Source: JAAXPZ01 sp965215705
Lineage (GTDB): Bacteria > Campylobacterota > Campylobacteria > Campylobacterales > Sulfurovaceae
DNA length: 64,000 nt
Assembly (NCBI GenBank): GCA_965215705.1
Contig: CBDCEE010000008.1
Location: 310,001 to 374,000, forward strand
Direction of reading: 5' to 3'
Shown here: positions 1 through 7,771 of the stretch, piece after piece
How positions within the stretch are numbered: position 1 is the first letter of the stretch
How the letters are laid out: each line of letters starts with the position of its first letter
The notes under the pieces: generated by a model
Told to the model about the DNA's origin: nothing
Databases searched by the model: none
The model's input: the letters and a program-made list of their open reading frames with translations, nothing else
Program-made: the position numbers and the translations under genes

Positions 1-89
1 CCTTTGGCTTGAGAAGCCCCGATACGCAAGGCTGCTTTGCCAACAACAGCCCCACGTGAAAGCTTGCTGGTAGGCAGTGGCTTAGGCAT
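1..89 (-). CDS. ABC1/UbiB-family atypical kinase, N-terminal fragment (partial)
   Basis: Only the first 29 codons are in the window; the gene runs off the left edge. The peptide begins MPKPLPTSKLSRGAVVGKAA, which resembles the start of AarF/UbiB (ABC1) kinase-like proteins, a family of ATP-binding proteins linked to isoprenoid quinone and lipid metabolism. The ATG (87-89) overlaps the 3' end of the TetR-family gene by 8 nt, so the two are probably translated from one transcript. The family call is from a short N-terminus and is tentative. Confidence 0.5.
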   Translation of the reverse strand, partial: MPKPLPTSKLSRGAVVGKAALRIGASQAK

Positions 90-819
90 CGATGAGTCCT
101 TTGAGCTTACGCTTGATGGTATCTAGACCTCTCTTGGGTGCGGTGTATCGCTCCAGAGCAGAGAGGAGATGGGTCTTGACAAGAAAATGCCCCAGATCAG
201 AAGCACGGTTGAGTACCTGTGAATGCAGTACTGCCTCCAACACCCCCATAGAGTGGTCGATGAACTGTGTGGTGTTTTCAAAGCTTTCACTCTCATCCTT
301 GACCCAGTAGGCGATCACTGCGATATAGTAATCCCAGAAGAGCTGAGGCAGATAGTTCTTGAACGGTGGCTCCTCGATCTCACCTGACTCGATAGCGATC
401 TCCATCATCTCTGTAACGATCTGGACAAAAGGCTCTTTGGTCGCATAGATATCCTCGACTTTGACCGCTGAGGAGTGAAATGCCATCTCATAGATCTGCG
501 TGATGAATTCACGATCCTCCAGATAGAGCTCCAGCTCTGTCTCGATGAGCGTCTGAAGCTGTTCACGCAAGCTATAGGTATGAAAATCCTCTATTCGCTG
601 GATCGCTGCGATCGCTTCACTATGTTTCTGTTCGATATACCCATAAAGGAGCTTCTCTTTGGAGGGAAAGTAGTTGTAGATGGTAGGGTTACTCACCCCT
701 GCATTCTTCGCCATCTCTCTGAGACTGGCATTGGCAAACCCTTTTTCGATGATGAGGTCTACAGCTGCTTGGAGAATCTTGGTTCTTGTTTTGGCCTTGG
801 CAGATTGACTGATTTTCAT
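82..819 (-). CDS. TetR/AcrR-family transcriptional regulator
   Basis: This 245-aa protein has the TetR architecture: an N-terminal helix-turn-helix (residues about 10-55, with the recognition segment SLREMAKNAGVSNPTIYNYF) and an all-helical C-terminal ligand-binding and dimerisation region. The start ATG is preceded by AAAGGAAG at good spacing. A near-consensus promoter lies just upstream (855-883). It overlaps the ABC1-kinase-like gene downstream by 8 nt, which suggests that the regulator controls its own operon and the kinase-like gene. The ligand cannot be told from sequence. Confidence 0.9.
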   Translation of the reverse strand: MKISQSAKAKTRTKILQAAVDLIIEKGFANASLREMAKNAGVSNPTIYNYFPSKEKLLYGYIEQKHSEAIAAIQRIEDFHTYSLREQLQTLIETELELYLEDREFITQIYEMAFHSSAVKVEDIYATKEPFVQIVTEMMEIAIESGEIEEPPFKNYLPQLFWDYYIAVIAYWVKDESESFENTTQFIDHSMGVLEAVLHSQVLNRASDLGHFLVKTHLLSALERYTAPKRGLDTIKRKLKGLIDA

Positions 820-854
820 GATACTTCCTTTGATTTAGATCAAATATTTAACGA

Positions 855-883
855 AGTATAATATATTTTAGTCTTTATGTCAA
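855..883 (-). promoter_or_regulatory. Sigma70-type promoter of the TetR gene
   Basis: Read on the minus strand, TTGACA (878-883) and TATACT (855-860) are separated by exactly 17 bp. This is the best-matched -35/-10 pair noticed in the window. Transcription would start near 848, about 30 nt before the TetR ATG. Confidence 0.7.
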
Positions 884-899
884 GTTTTACTATAGTATT

Positions 900-1679
900 T
901 TAAATATTTACCAATTTCTCCAATAACTGCTCATGCACCAGACCATTGCTACAGACGATACTCTTATCATCAAAATCATACGCATTGCCAGCAACATTGG
1001 AGACCTTGCCCCCTGCTTCCTGCAGGATGAGTATCCCACCTGCCACATCCCAGGGCTTGAGATCGATCTCGTAGAAGGCATCTATCTTTCCTTCTGCTAA
1101 ATAGCAAATATCTACCGCTGCTGCTCCCAGACGGCGAATATCTCGGATATGGGGCAGCAGATTGGTCAGGCAATCGATAACCCAGTGGTACTCGACGCCA
1201 GCATTCACCTTGGCATAGGGGAAGCCTGTACCGATGAGAGATTGCTGGAGGGTATCTTGGGTACTGACGGAGAGTCGCTTCTCACCTAGATAAGCACCTT
1301 CTCCCCGTACCGCCCAGAACATCTCTTCCAGGATAGGGTTATAGACCACCGCCATCACAGGCTTTCCCTCCTCCCAGACACCGATCGAGAGTGCCAGGTG
1401 CGGAAATCCATGGACAAAATTGGTCGTGCCATCTATCGGATCGATATAGATCGCCTTGTCATAGTGATAGCTACCCTCATGGCTCTCCTCTCCTACGAGT
1501 GTGTACTCTGAGAAGTCCACTTGCAGCCTCTCCATCACAAACTTTTCTACGGCTACATCATACTGTGTCACCAGATCAACCGTACCCTTGTGCGTAATCT
1601 CTTTAGTGGCATGGTAACCTTCATGGATGATCTTCCCTGCTTCCAAAGCTAACTGTTTGAGTTTCTCAATTTTTTGCAC
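900..1679 (-). CDS. suhB: Inositol monophosphatase family phosphatase (SuhB-like)
   Basis: A 259-aa Mg-dependent phosphatase of the inositol monophosphatase fold. The metal-binding signature DPIDGTTNFVHG is present (about residues 79-90), preceded by the GEES acidic motif, and the second signature WDVAGGILILQEAGG lies near residue 208. Bacterial members dephosphorylate inositol-1-phosphate or related sugar phosphates, and SuhB also acts with ribosomal RNA antitermination in enterobacteria; which applies here is unknown. Translation starts at GTG (1677-1679), supported by AGGAGG six bases upstream. It is divergent from the peroxiredoxin gene. Confidence 0.9.
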   Translation of the reverse strand: MQKIEKLKQLALEAGKIIHEGYHATKEITHKGTVDLVTQYDVAVEKFVMERLQVDFSEYTLVGEESHEGSYHYDKAIYIDPIDGTTNFVHGFPHLALSIGVWEEGKPVMAVVYNPILEEMFWAVRGEGAYLGEKRLSVSTQDTLQQSLIGTGFPYAKVNAGVEYHWVIDCLTNLLPHIRDIRRLGAAAVDICYLAEGKIDAFYEIDLKPWDVAGGILILQEAGGKVSNVAGNAYDFDDKSIVCSNGLVHEQLLEKLVNI

Positions 1680-1755
1680 TGTTACCTCCTGTATATTCTA
1701 CACTAATCATACCACAATCGTACTCTGATTCTCTACGGTATTGACCCTTTTTGGT

Positions 1756-1777
1756 TATACTGTGAGAGAACAGTATA
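1756..1777. promoter_or_regulatory. Perfect dyad upstream of the selenoperoxiredoxin-type gene
   Basis: TATACTGT (1756-1763) and ACAGTATA (1770-1777) form a perfect 8-bp inverted repeat around the 6-bp spacer GAGAGA. The dyad contains -10-like hexamers (TATACT, TATACA) and sits 37 bp before the peroxiredoxin start, in the divergent region with suhB. It looks like an operator overlapping a promoter; the regulator (perhaps a peroxide sensor) is not identifiable. Confidence 0.45.
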
Positions 1778-1813
1778 CAGGTATGTATGCTGCAAATCAA
1801 CCAAGGAGAAATG

Positions 1814-2428
1814 ATGGCAAGTTCATTAGTTACCAGACGTGCCCCAGAGTTTACAATGGGTGCATATGATCCTGCAGCTGGCACGTTTACGACTGTTAGC
1901 AGCGAGGACTATACTGGGGGATGGCATGCAATATGCTTTTATCCTGGCGATTTTACATTTGTTTGACCCACCGAACTGGCTGCCGTGAATGCAGCATCAC
2001 AAAAATTTGAAGCGTTGGGTGTCAAACTATTGGTCGTATCCTGTGATACCAAATTTTCACATAAGCGATTTGTCGAAACTGAGCCTCTCATGGAGGGATT
2101 CAAGCTCATGATGGGTGCAGACAACAGCCACAAGGTCTCCAAAGCCTTTGGTGTTTATCACAAAGGAGACGGGATCGCTATCAGAGGTAGATTCCTGATC
2201 AATCCTGAAGGTATCGTGGTTGCCCAAGAGGTACTTACACCTCCTGTAGGCAGAAATGTCAATGAGTTCCTCAGACAGATCGAAGCCTATCTACATGTAG
2301 AAGCCACAGGCGAAGTCACCCCTGCTGGATGGAGAAAGGGTAAAAAAACCCTCCCGGTCAACACTGATCTGGAGAAGATGACAGGCCGCGTAGGCGACTA
2401 CATCACCCTCGAAGAGATCCTCTCTTAG
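1814..2428 (+). CDS. Peroxiredoxin (AhpC/TSA family) with in-frame TGA at the peroxidatic position: probable selenoprotein
   Basis: The frame reads continuously from ATG 1814 to TAG 2428 (204 residues) except for a TGA at 1964-1966 (residue 51). The context is GDFTFV-TGA-PTEL, where typical 2-Cys peroxiredoxins have FVCPTEL with the peroxidatic cysteine, so TGA is best read as selenocysteine. Both sides keep full family similarity: the N-terminal thioredoxin fold, VVSCDTKFSHK, and a C-terminal tail. The tail reads VTPAGW where the resolving-cysteine motif VCPAGW or VCPANW is expected, so the resolving Cys is Thr and the enzyme may be reduced by an external thiol. AAGGAG (1803-1808) supports ATG 1814; ATG 1811 is the alternative. 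A small hairpin follows the TGA. A naive ORF finder would report only the 3' part. Confidence 0.85.
1979..1995 (+). promoter_or_regulatory. Candidate bacterial SECIS hairpin
   Basis: GCTGC (1979-1983) pairs with GCAGC (1991-1995) around the 7-nt loop CGTGAAT. The loop begins 18 nt after the TGA and has a G as its second base. Both agree with the loose rules for bacterial SECIS elements (short stem, G early in the apical loop, about 16-37 nt from UGA). The lower stem is weak, so SelB recognition is inferred, not shown. Confidence 0.5.
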
Positions 2429-2525
2429 CACAGTTTTTCCTAAGGGCAGACCGATGTGTCTGTCCATAGATCACCCCTCAGACCACTCACTTCAAAGCAA
2501 ACAAAAAATTAGCTATAATCACAGC

Positions 2526-3350
2526 ATGAAAAAGACAATTGCAATCATCATCACAATTATAACACTCATCACTATGGCCTATCTCGGCAAACAGGGCTAC
2601 CTCACCGCAAAACTGTATGAGGAGAAAACCTATGAGATTACCCAGCAGATGGATGCAGGTACCCTCGCAGAATTTCAACTCAAAGAGCTGGCACTCTTTA
2701 CCCTCGGTCTGGTCAAAAATGATACCAAAGAGAAGATCATCACGCTGGAAAAAGAGCGACAGCTCTACAACACCCAGTCCAAAGCCTATGCACTCTACTT
2801 TGCTATTGGGGCGGGAGTGATCCTGCTACTCTACTTCTTGCTCTCCCTACAAGGCTTTACCATCGCTATCTCTCTGGCAGCCATGATCGCACTCATCAAT
2901 GGACTTATCACCCCTATCCTACTGGTCATCATCCACAAACAGGTAGAGTACCTAGGTGATGTCGTACTCTCCTTTGAATCCAAAGGGATTATCGGATCGG
3001 TTGCCAAACTCTATAGCAATGGTTCTCTGGTAGTCGCAGGTGTGATCCTGCTCTTCTCTGTCATCATCCCTGCACTCAAGACCCTCTCACTGCTCTTTGT
3101 AGCAACCTTTGAGCACAGTCCTTTTGCCGCAAAGGTTGTAAAGTTCTTTAAGCATCTGGGTAAATGGTCGATGATCGATGTATTTGTGGTAGCCATCCTA
3201 CTGGTCTATCTCACAGGCGGGAGCTCCGATACCAGCAGGGCAGAGCCAGAGATCGGGCTGTATTTTTTCCTCATCTATGTGATACTCTCGATGGTAGCAA
3301 GTTTGAGTGCAGATAAGATGCTGCATGAGAAGGCAGCCATCCCCTCGTAG
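2526..3350 (+). CDS. PqiA-like (paraquat-inducible protein A family) inner-membrane protein
   Basis: A 274-aa membrane protein. After an N-terminal hydrophobic segment (about 3-20) and a charged periplasmic-type region, it has several transmembrane helices. The segment LPALKTLSLL-like (IPALKTLSLLFVAT) followed by GKWSMIDVFVVAILLVYL is characteristic of PqiA-family domains, which work with MCE/PqiB-type lipid-transport systems in other bacteria. No partner gene is adjacent. The start ATG 2526 was chosen because it opens the hydrophobic leader. TATAAT (2514-2519) ends only 6 bp before it and no Shine-Dalgarno sequence is visible, so the mRNA may be leaderless. Confidence 0.7.
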   Translation: MKKTIAIIITIITLITMAYLGKQGYLTAKLYEEKTYEITQQMDAGTLAEFQLKELALFTLGLVKNDTKEKIITLEKERQLYNTQSKAYALYFAIGAGVILLLYFLLSLQGFTIAISLAAMIALINGLITPILLVIIHKQVEYLGDVVLSFESKGIIGSVAKLYSNGSLVVAGVILLFSVIIPALKTLSLLFVATFEHSPFAAKVVKFFKHLGKWSMIDVFVVAILLVYLTGGSSDTSRAEPEIGLYFFLIYVILSMVASLSADKMLHEKAAIPS

Positions 3351-3371
3351 ATGCAGATTCCATATCCGCCC

Positions 3372-4241
3372 CTACGAACGCCTCAACGTCATCAACTCTG
3401 TATACAATACCCCGGCGATCATCAATCCCCCACCAAACAATTGTAACGGGAATAGCACTTCTCCCGCATAGAGGTATCCAAATACCGCAGCACTGAGTGG
3501 CTCCATCGTAAAGATCAAAGCTGTTTTGGCTGGAGTAGTAAAACGCTGCATACTGCTCTGTGCCCAAAAGGCAAAAACTGTGGCAAATAACACTGTTGAC
3601 ACCAGAGCCAGGATAAAGGTGTTGCTATAATTAGAGGGCATGATAGATCCATCCACTCCCAACCCAGTCACCAATGATGCAAAAGTGATCACTCCAAACT
3701 GTATCGTGACCAACAGTGTCACATCATAGAGTCGAACAAAGCGATCTGTAAAAAGAATATGCAGAGAAAAGAGTACCGCACAAACCAGTGTATAGAGCTC
3801 ACCCATCCCCATACCAAGACCTCCCTGTCCCGTGAGGAACCATAGTCCTATCACGGCAACCACCGCACCAATGATCGCATAGCGAGACACGGATCGTTTG
3901 AAAAGCAGAAGTGCAAGGAAGGGGATAAAAATGACATTAAGTCCTGTAATAAATGCTACTGTAGAAGAGAGCGTTACAGTTAGCCCATACGTTTGAAAAG
4001 CAAAAGCAGAAAAGTTCAACGCACCAAGAAGAATAGAGGCATAGAGGGTTGGTCTGGTTAACCTACTCCAATGTTTCCACGCCACGATCGCCATCAAGAT
4101 AAAGGCAAAACCAAACCGCCAAAAAAGAAAGGTATACACAGGAATCTCTTCAATCGCATCCTGTACCAGCGCAAAGGTTACCCCCCAGCTAATCGCAACC
4201 AACAGTAGGATACCATCTGCTTGGTAGGATTTGAGTTGCAT
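3372..4241 (-). CDS. EamA/DMT-superfamily transporter
   Basis: A 289-aa hydrophobic protein with about ten predicted transmembrane segments arranged as two EamA repeats, typical of drug/metabolite transporters (RhaT/YdcZ type). The first repeat contains ISWGVTFALVQDAI and the second ends with MEPLSAAVFGYLYAGEV and a conserved glycine-rich last helix. Family members export or import amino acids, sugars or metabolites; the substrate is unknown. It lies 5 nt after the DUF493 gene on the same strand, and is convergent with the PqiA-like gene. Confidence 0.85.
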   Translation of the reverse strand: MQLKSYQADGILLLVAISWGVTFALVQDAIEEIPVYTFLFWRFGFAFILMAIVAWKHWSRLTRPTLYASILLGALNFSAFAFQTYGLTVTLSSTVAFITGLNVIFIPFLALLLFKRSVSRYAIIGAVVAVIGLWFLTGQGGLGMGMGELYTLVCAVLFSLHILFTDRFVRLYDVTLLVTIQFGVITFASLVTGLGVDGSIMPSNYSNTFILALVSTVLFATVFAFWAQSSMQRFTTPAKTALIFTMEPLSAAVFGYLYAGEVLFPLQLFGGGLMIAGVLYTELMTLRRS

Positions 4242-4246
4242 GGGAA

Positions 4247-4519
4247 CTATATCACCATCTTTACTGCATCGTGCTCGCCAAAAGTTTGAAATATGCTATT
4301 TCTCTCCTCTTCATCCTCTACTTCACAACTGATATTGTAGGTATGGAATTTACCTGTTTTAGAGATATTACCTGGTGCTACGAGATGCTCTTTGTCACCC
4401 ATAACTCCGGAGATACATACCTTGAGTGCCTCTTTGTCTCTACCTATGATCTTGTATCCCCATTGACAGGGATACGTGATCTCTGGTTTGGTTTGACACT
4501 TATCGTCTAAAATCTCCAC
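4247..4519 (-). CDS. DUF493 (HP0495/YbeD-like) small protein
   Basis: A 90-aa protein matching the HP0495/YbeD-like family, a ferredoxin-like ACT-related fold found across Campylobacterota. TYPCQWGYKIIGRD near the N-terminus and KFHTYNISCEVEDEEER in the middle are family-like. YbeD is proposed to be a regulatory domain; the function here is unknown. The start is GTG (4517-4519), supported by AGGAGG four bases upstream. It overlaps the end of moaC by 20 nt, implying translational coupling. Confidence 0.75.
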   Translation of the reverse strand: MEILDDKCQTKPEITYPCQWGYKIIGRDKEALKVCISGVMGDKEHLVAPGNISKTGKFHTYNISCEVEDEEERNSIFQTFGEHDAVKMVI

Positions 4520-4970
4520 TTTTGCCTCCTGACTTCTTTTCTAGCTGCACATTACGGATTACCATGCCTTTGTCTATGGCTTTGAGCATATCATAGATAG
4601 TGAGCAGCCCGACACTCACGCCTGTGAGTGCCTCCATCTCTACCCCTGTCTGTCCATTGAGTTTAGCGGTGACGGTGAGCCTGAACCCTGGTAACTCCGG
4701 TAGCTCCTCAATATCGGTTTTGACTGAGGTAAGCATCAGCGGATGACACATGGGGATAAGGGTACTCGTCTGCTTGGTGCCTTGGATGGCAGCGATGACA
4801 GCAGTTTGGAGTACTGGGCCTTTTTTTGCCGTATTGGCTACTACTGCATCATAGGCTGCTTGCGTGACTTCGATCATACCGCTGGCAGTGGCAATCCTAG
4901 TACTATTTTTCTTATCTGAGACATCAACCATTTTAGGTTTATTCTGATCATCTAAATGAGTGAGGTTCAT
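4500..4970 (-). CDS. moaC: Cyclic pyranopterin monophosphate synthase MoaC
   Basis: MoaC acts with MoaA to turn GTP into cyclic pyranopterin monophosphate, the first step of molybdenum cofactor synthesis. The 156-aa protein carries MVDVSDK near the N-terminus, the active-site segment IPMCHPL with its His, and the glycine-rich GVEMEALTGVSVGLLTIYDM, all family hallmarks. The longer open frame upstream is ignored because ATG 4970 has AAGGAT at good spacing and begins MNLTHLDD, as expected. No other moa gene is in the window. Confidence 0.95.
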   Translation of the reverse strand: MNLTHLDDQNKPKMVDVSDKKNSTRIATASGMIEVTQAAYDAVVANTAKKGPVLQTAVIAAIQGTKQTSTLIPMCHPLMLTSVKTDIEELPELPGFRLTVTAKLNGQTGVEMEALTGVSVGLLTIYDMLKAIDKGMVIRNVQLEKKSGGKSGDFRR

Positions 4971-5103
4971 GGATATCCTTAAACTTTTTGTGTATTTTAG
5001 CATAAAAAATGACAAGCCATTGCTACCCAAAGCGCATAAATGACGATAAAAATGTAAAAATGACGGAAATAGTTAAGAATTTAATACTTTCTTCATCATT
5101 TTC

Positions 5104-5121
5104 TGTTACAATTCTGTAACA
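5104..5121. promoter_or_regulatory. Operator-like dyad TGTTACA-N4-TGTAACA
   Basis: A perfect 7-bp inverted repeat with a 4-bp spacer sits immediately before the Shine-Dalgarno sequence AAAGGAG (5125-5131) of the resolvase-like regulator gene. The half-site spacing is like that of CRP/FNR-family sites, although the half-site sequence is not the FNR consensus. It could be an autoregulatory site or a respiratory control site for the regulator-ccoG operon. Confidence 0.45.
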
Positions 5122-5135
5122 ATGAAAGGAGATAC

Positions 5136-5810
5136 ATGGTTTATGCATATTTAAGACAACTCACTGACAGCAATAGCCTGTCTCAACAACAACAAAATAT
5201 TCTTTCTTACTCTTTGGCAATGTCCCTGACTATTGATAAAGAAGTCATGGAATACTCTAGTGTGAATCATACGATAGAAGATCGAGAAAAGTTTGAATCC
5301 TTTATCCATGGACTAAAAGAAGGGGATACTATTATTACCCAAAGTCTTTTAATACTAAGCACACAGGTAAATGAGATCATCAAGATCATAAACTGTATGC
5401 TGAGCCATAAGGTTGACCTCTATATCACTGACTCCAAAACCCTCATTAACAGAGAAACAAATATTACAGAAATCTTCCCTCTGCTCAATACCCTCACCGA
5501 AGAGCAAAAAGAGAAAAAGAAGCAGATAGGCCGCCCCAAAGGGAGTCGCTCCTCTTCCAAGTTTGATGAATTTCAGTCTCAGATCATTACCTTTCTCAAG
5601 GAAAGGATGAGTGTCAGTGCTATCGCTAGAGAGCTACAGGTAAGCAGAAGTTCACTAAAGGACTATATAGAGTCCCGAGAGCTTCGTAGGCTGATTGAAA
5701 AATCATGGATAGAGGTTTCACAGCCCAAAAAGAATTATTCTGAAAGACATATCAATACGCTTTTGATATGCCCTTTCGAAAAAAATAAAACAAAGGAAAT
5801 TGTATCATGA
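5136..5810 (+). CDS. Serine-resolvase-like protein without the catalytic serine; probable DNA-binding regulator
   Basis: The 224-aa protein looks like a serine recombinase: VYAYLRQLTDS at the N-terminus aligns with the resolvase start Y-x-R-x-S-T, and the C-terminal part has a resolvase linker (GRPKGSR) and helix-turn-helix (MSVSAIARELQVSRSSLKDYI). The catalytic serine position is occupied by Leu (R-Q-L-T instead of R-V-S-T), so strand cleavage is unlikely. The gene overlaps ccoG by the 4-nt ATGA and is preceded by a strong dyad, which suggests a domesticated transcription regulator for the cytochrome oxidase assembly gene. That role is inferred from context only. Confidence 0.65.
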   Translation: MVYAYLRQLTDSNSLSQQQQNILSYSLAMSLTIDKEVMEYSSVNHTIEDREKFESFIHGLKEGDTIITQSLLILSTQVNEIIKIINCMLSHKVDLYITDSKTLINRETNITEIFPLLNTLTEEQKEKKKQIGRPKGSRSSSKFDEFQSQIITFLKERMSVSAIARELQVSRSSLKDYIESRELRRLIEKSWIEVSQPKKNYSERHINTLLICPFEKNKTKEIVS

Positions 5811-7246
5811 CAGAAACAGAAACAACTCAGGAAAAGAAAATAGGTAAAAAAGAGTACCTCAAAGATTGGATCTCTTATGCCACCAAACGATACTGGTTCT
5901 ATGGGCTCTTTACACTTATCGCTTTGGTAATACCTTGGATCAAATTAGGTGGCAATCATCTCTTTCTGCTGAGCTTTGACCACAAGCGCTTTCATCTGGC
6001 AGGTATTGCCTTTGATATGCAAGAGCTCCTACCTTTGGTTTTCTTGCTTCTCATGCTCTTTGTAGGGATCTTTGCAATGACTGCTATCGGTGGTAGGGTG
6101 TGGTGCGGCTGGGCATGTCCTCAGACCATCTTCCGTGTCATCTATCGTGACCTTATAGAAACCAAAATTCTTAAGCTTCGTAAGCGCATCAAGAACAAGC
6201 AACAAGAACCAGATATGAGTAAACCTCTCAATCAGATCAAAAAGCTTGTTGCAATTCTTCTCTGGTCGATTCTTGCTTTGATCGCTGCGGCTGATTTTAT
6301 TTGGTATTTTGTACCTCCTGAAGAGTTCTTCCAATATATTCAAAACCCTTCTGAGCATGGGATTATGATGGGTATCCTCATCGGCGTGGCCCTTTTCCTG
6401 ATCGCAGATATTGTTTTTATCAAAGAGAACTTCTGTGTCTATATCTGTCCCTATAGCCGCGTACAATCCGTACTCTATGATGATGATACGATCATGGCTG
6501 TCTACAACCCCAACCGTGGTGGAGATATCTATCAAGGAGAGGGAGACAGCCGTCACAAGGTCTATGACAAGAAAAAAGACCTTCTTGCAGATAACCCCAC
6601 AGCTGAGTGTGTCACCTGTGAGAGCTGTGTCACGGTCTGTCCTACCCATATAGATATCCGAAAAGGACTACAGTTAGAGTGTATCAACTGTCTGGAGTGT
6701 GTCGATGCCTGTACCGTAGTCATGGGTTCTCAAGGCAAGCCAAGCCTTATTGAATGGAACAGTGAGCATGAAGTGATTGATGGCGGGCATACAAGCCTAA
6801 AGCGACCCAAAGTGATAGCATACCTAAGCGTCATCGCTCTTATCGTGATCGGACTATTCATGGCAGGGAACTCTAAAGAAAATATGTTACTCAATATCAA
6901 TAAAGACACACGTCTATATAAACTCATTGATGGGGGGAGTGTAGAGAATGACTATACCTTCCTTTTCCAAAATACAGACAACAAAAAACACCAATACTAT
7001 TTTGAAGTGCAAGGACTAGAAGGTATCAAGATTATCAAACCTAGCAAGCCATTCTCTATCTCTGCTGGATTTAAAAAGAAGAAAATTGTTATCTTGGAAA
7101 CAAATAAAGTGCTGGTTGAGAGCAGCAAACAGGATACGCCACTGCCTATCACTATCAAAGCCTATGCGGTAGATGATCCCAAAAATATCGTGGTCTTTAG
7201 AAAGAGTGTATTTGTCTATCCAAGAATAGATAAACTGAAGAAGTAA
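5807..7246 (+). CDS. ccoG: Cytochrome c oxidase accessory protein CcoG (FixG/RdxA family)
   Basis: CcoG is a membrane-bound iron-sulfur protein needed to assemble cbb3-type cytochrome oxidase, probably by reducing copper. The 479-aa sequence has N-terminal transmembrane segments, the membrane-proximal motifs WCGWACPQTIF and FCVYICPYSRVQ, a pair of 4Fe-4S motifs (CVTCESCVTVCP and CINCLECVDAC), a further transmembrane segment, and a C-terminal Ig-like FixG domain. Length and order match the family. Its start overlaps the upstream resolvase-like gene (ATGA), and a hairpin follows the stop. No cco structural genes are in the window. Confidence 0.95.
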   Translation: MTETETTQEKKIGKKEYLKDWISYATKRYWFYGLFTLIALVIPWIKLGGNHLFLLSFDHKRFHLAGIAFDMQELLPLVFLLLMLFVGIFAMTAIGGRVWCGWACPQTIFRVIYRDLIETKILKLRKRIKNKQQEPDMSKPLNQIKKLVAILLWSILALIAAADFIWYFVPPEEFFQYIQNPSEHGIMMGILIGVALFLIADIVFIKENFCVYICPYSRVQSVLYDDDTIMAVYNPNRGGDIYQGEGDSRHKVYDKKKDLLADNPTAECVTCESCVTVCPTHIDIRKGLQLECINCLECVDACTVVMGSQGKPSLIEWNSEHEVIDGGHTSLKRPKVIAYLSVIALIVIGLFMAGNSKENMLLNINKDTRLYKLIDGGSVENDYTFLFQNTDNKKHQYYFEVQGLEGIKIIKPSKPFSISAGFKKKKIVILETNKVLVESSKQDTPLPITIKAYAVDDPKNIVVFRKSVFVYPRIDKLKK

Positions 7247-7249
7247 AAT

Positions 7250-7270
7250 CCTGCGGGCAAAGCCCGCAGG
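7250..7270 (+). terminator. Stem-loop after ccoG
   Basis: CCTGCGGGC (7250-7258) and GCCCGCAGG (7262-7270) form a perfect 9-bp GC-rich stem with an AAA loop. No strong T run follows on the plus strand; ATTTTAC follows on the minus strand, so it may act for the convergent gene as well. Confidence 0.65.
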
Positions 7271-7289
7271 GGAGATAAAGAATATCAGG

Positions 7290-7679
7290 TTATTTTCTGA
7301 TTCCTTTTACCCAATTGCCCATCGCTTCATGTGCTTGGGGATTAGGTGCATCCATAAAGGTGATCGTAAACTTGTCTGCTTCTTCTACGATAGCGATACT
7401 TCTAGGTCGCACTGCTGCGATCTGAGGGATAGGCAACTCTTTACCAAAGCAGAAGACTACGATCTTCACATCAATTACTTTTTCATCCATCTCATGATCA
7501 GGAAGATTTCTCGTGTGCGTATAGTGATCAAAGGTAGCAATATAGGCCGCTACAGGATGGGCTGCGATCTTCTCTTCTATATAGGTAACGATCTCGTCTG
7601 TATTGGCAAATCTTGCTTCCTCTTTTCCAAGTACCATCGCTTGTACTGGATAGGTGTCTTTAATACTCATGCTTTTCAT
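7290..7679 (-). CDS. Conserved hypothetical protein (129 aa)
   Basis: Not recognised with confidence. The protein is soluble with no signal peptide. It contains ATFDHYTHTRNLPDHEMDE followed by a beta-rich stretch IDVKIVVFCFGKELPIPQIAAVRPRSIAI, reminiscent of small proteins common in sulfur-oxidising Campylobacterota. RBS-like AAGGAAAA precedes the start. It is convergent with ccoG and divergent from the tpx promoter. Confidence 0.6.
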   Translation of the reverse strand: MKSMSIKDTYPVQAMVLGKEEARFANTDEIVTYIEEKIAAHPVAAYIATFDHYTHTRNLPDHEMDEKVIDVKIVVFCFGKELPIPQIAAVRPRSIAIVEEADKFTITFMDAPNPQAHEAMGNWVKGIRK

Positions 7680-7761
7680 TGTTTTTCCTTATAATTATGA
7701 TTTGAAGATGTAATACTACAGTAAAAATCCTTAATTAAGAGTTTTTTTATCCTAATTAAAC

Positions 7762-7767
7762 TATAAT
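7762..7767 (+). promoter_or_regulatory. -10 box of the original tpx promoter
   Basis: TATAAT lies 5 bp before the left end of the IS1595-type element. If the 736-bp element and one copy of the target repeat are removed, this box falls about 35 bp before the tpx start, the expected place for its native promoter. The upstream DNA is T-rich, as in many Campylobacterota promoters. Confidence 0.55.
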
Positions 7768-7771
7768 GTTA

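Noticed and set aside
1814..2428. Peroxiredoxin as a nonsense-mutated pseudogene
   Set aside because: The TGA replaces exactly the catalytic Cys codon and everything else is intact, which chance mutation would rarely give; selenocysteine is the simpler reading, though it needs the sel genes elsewhere.
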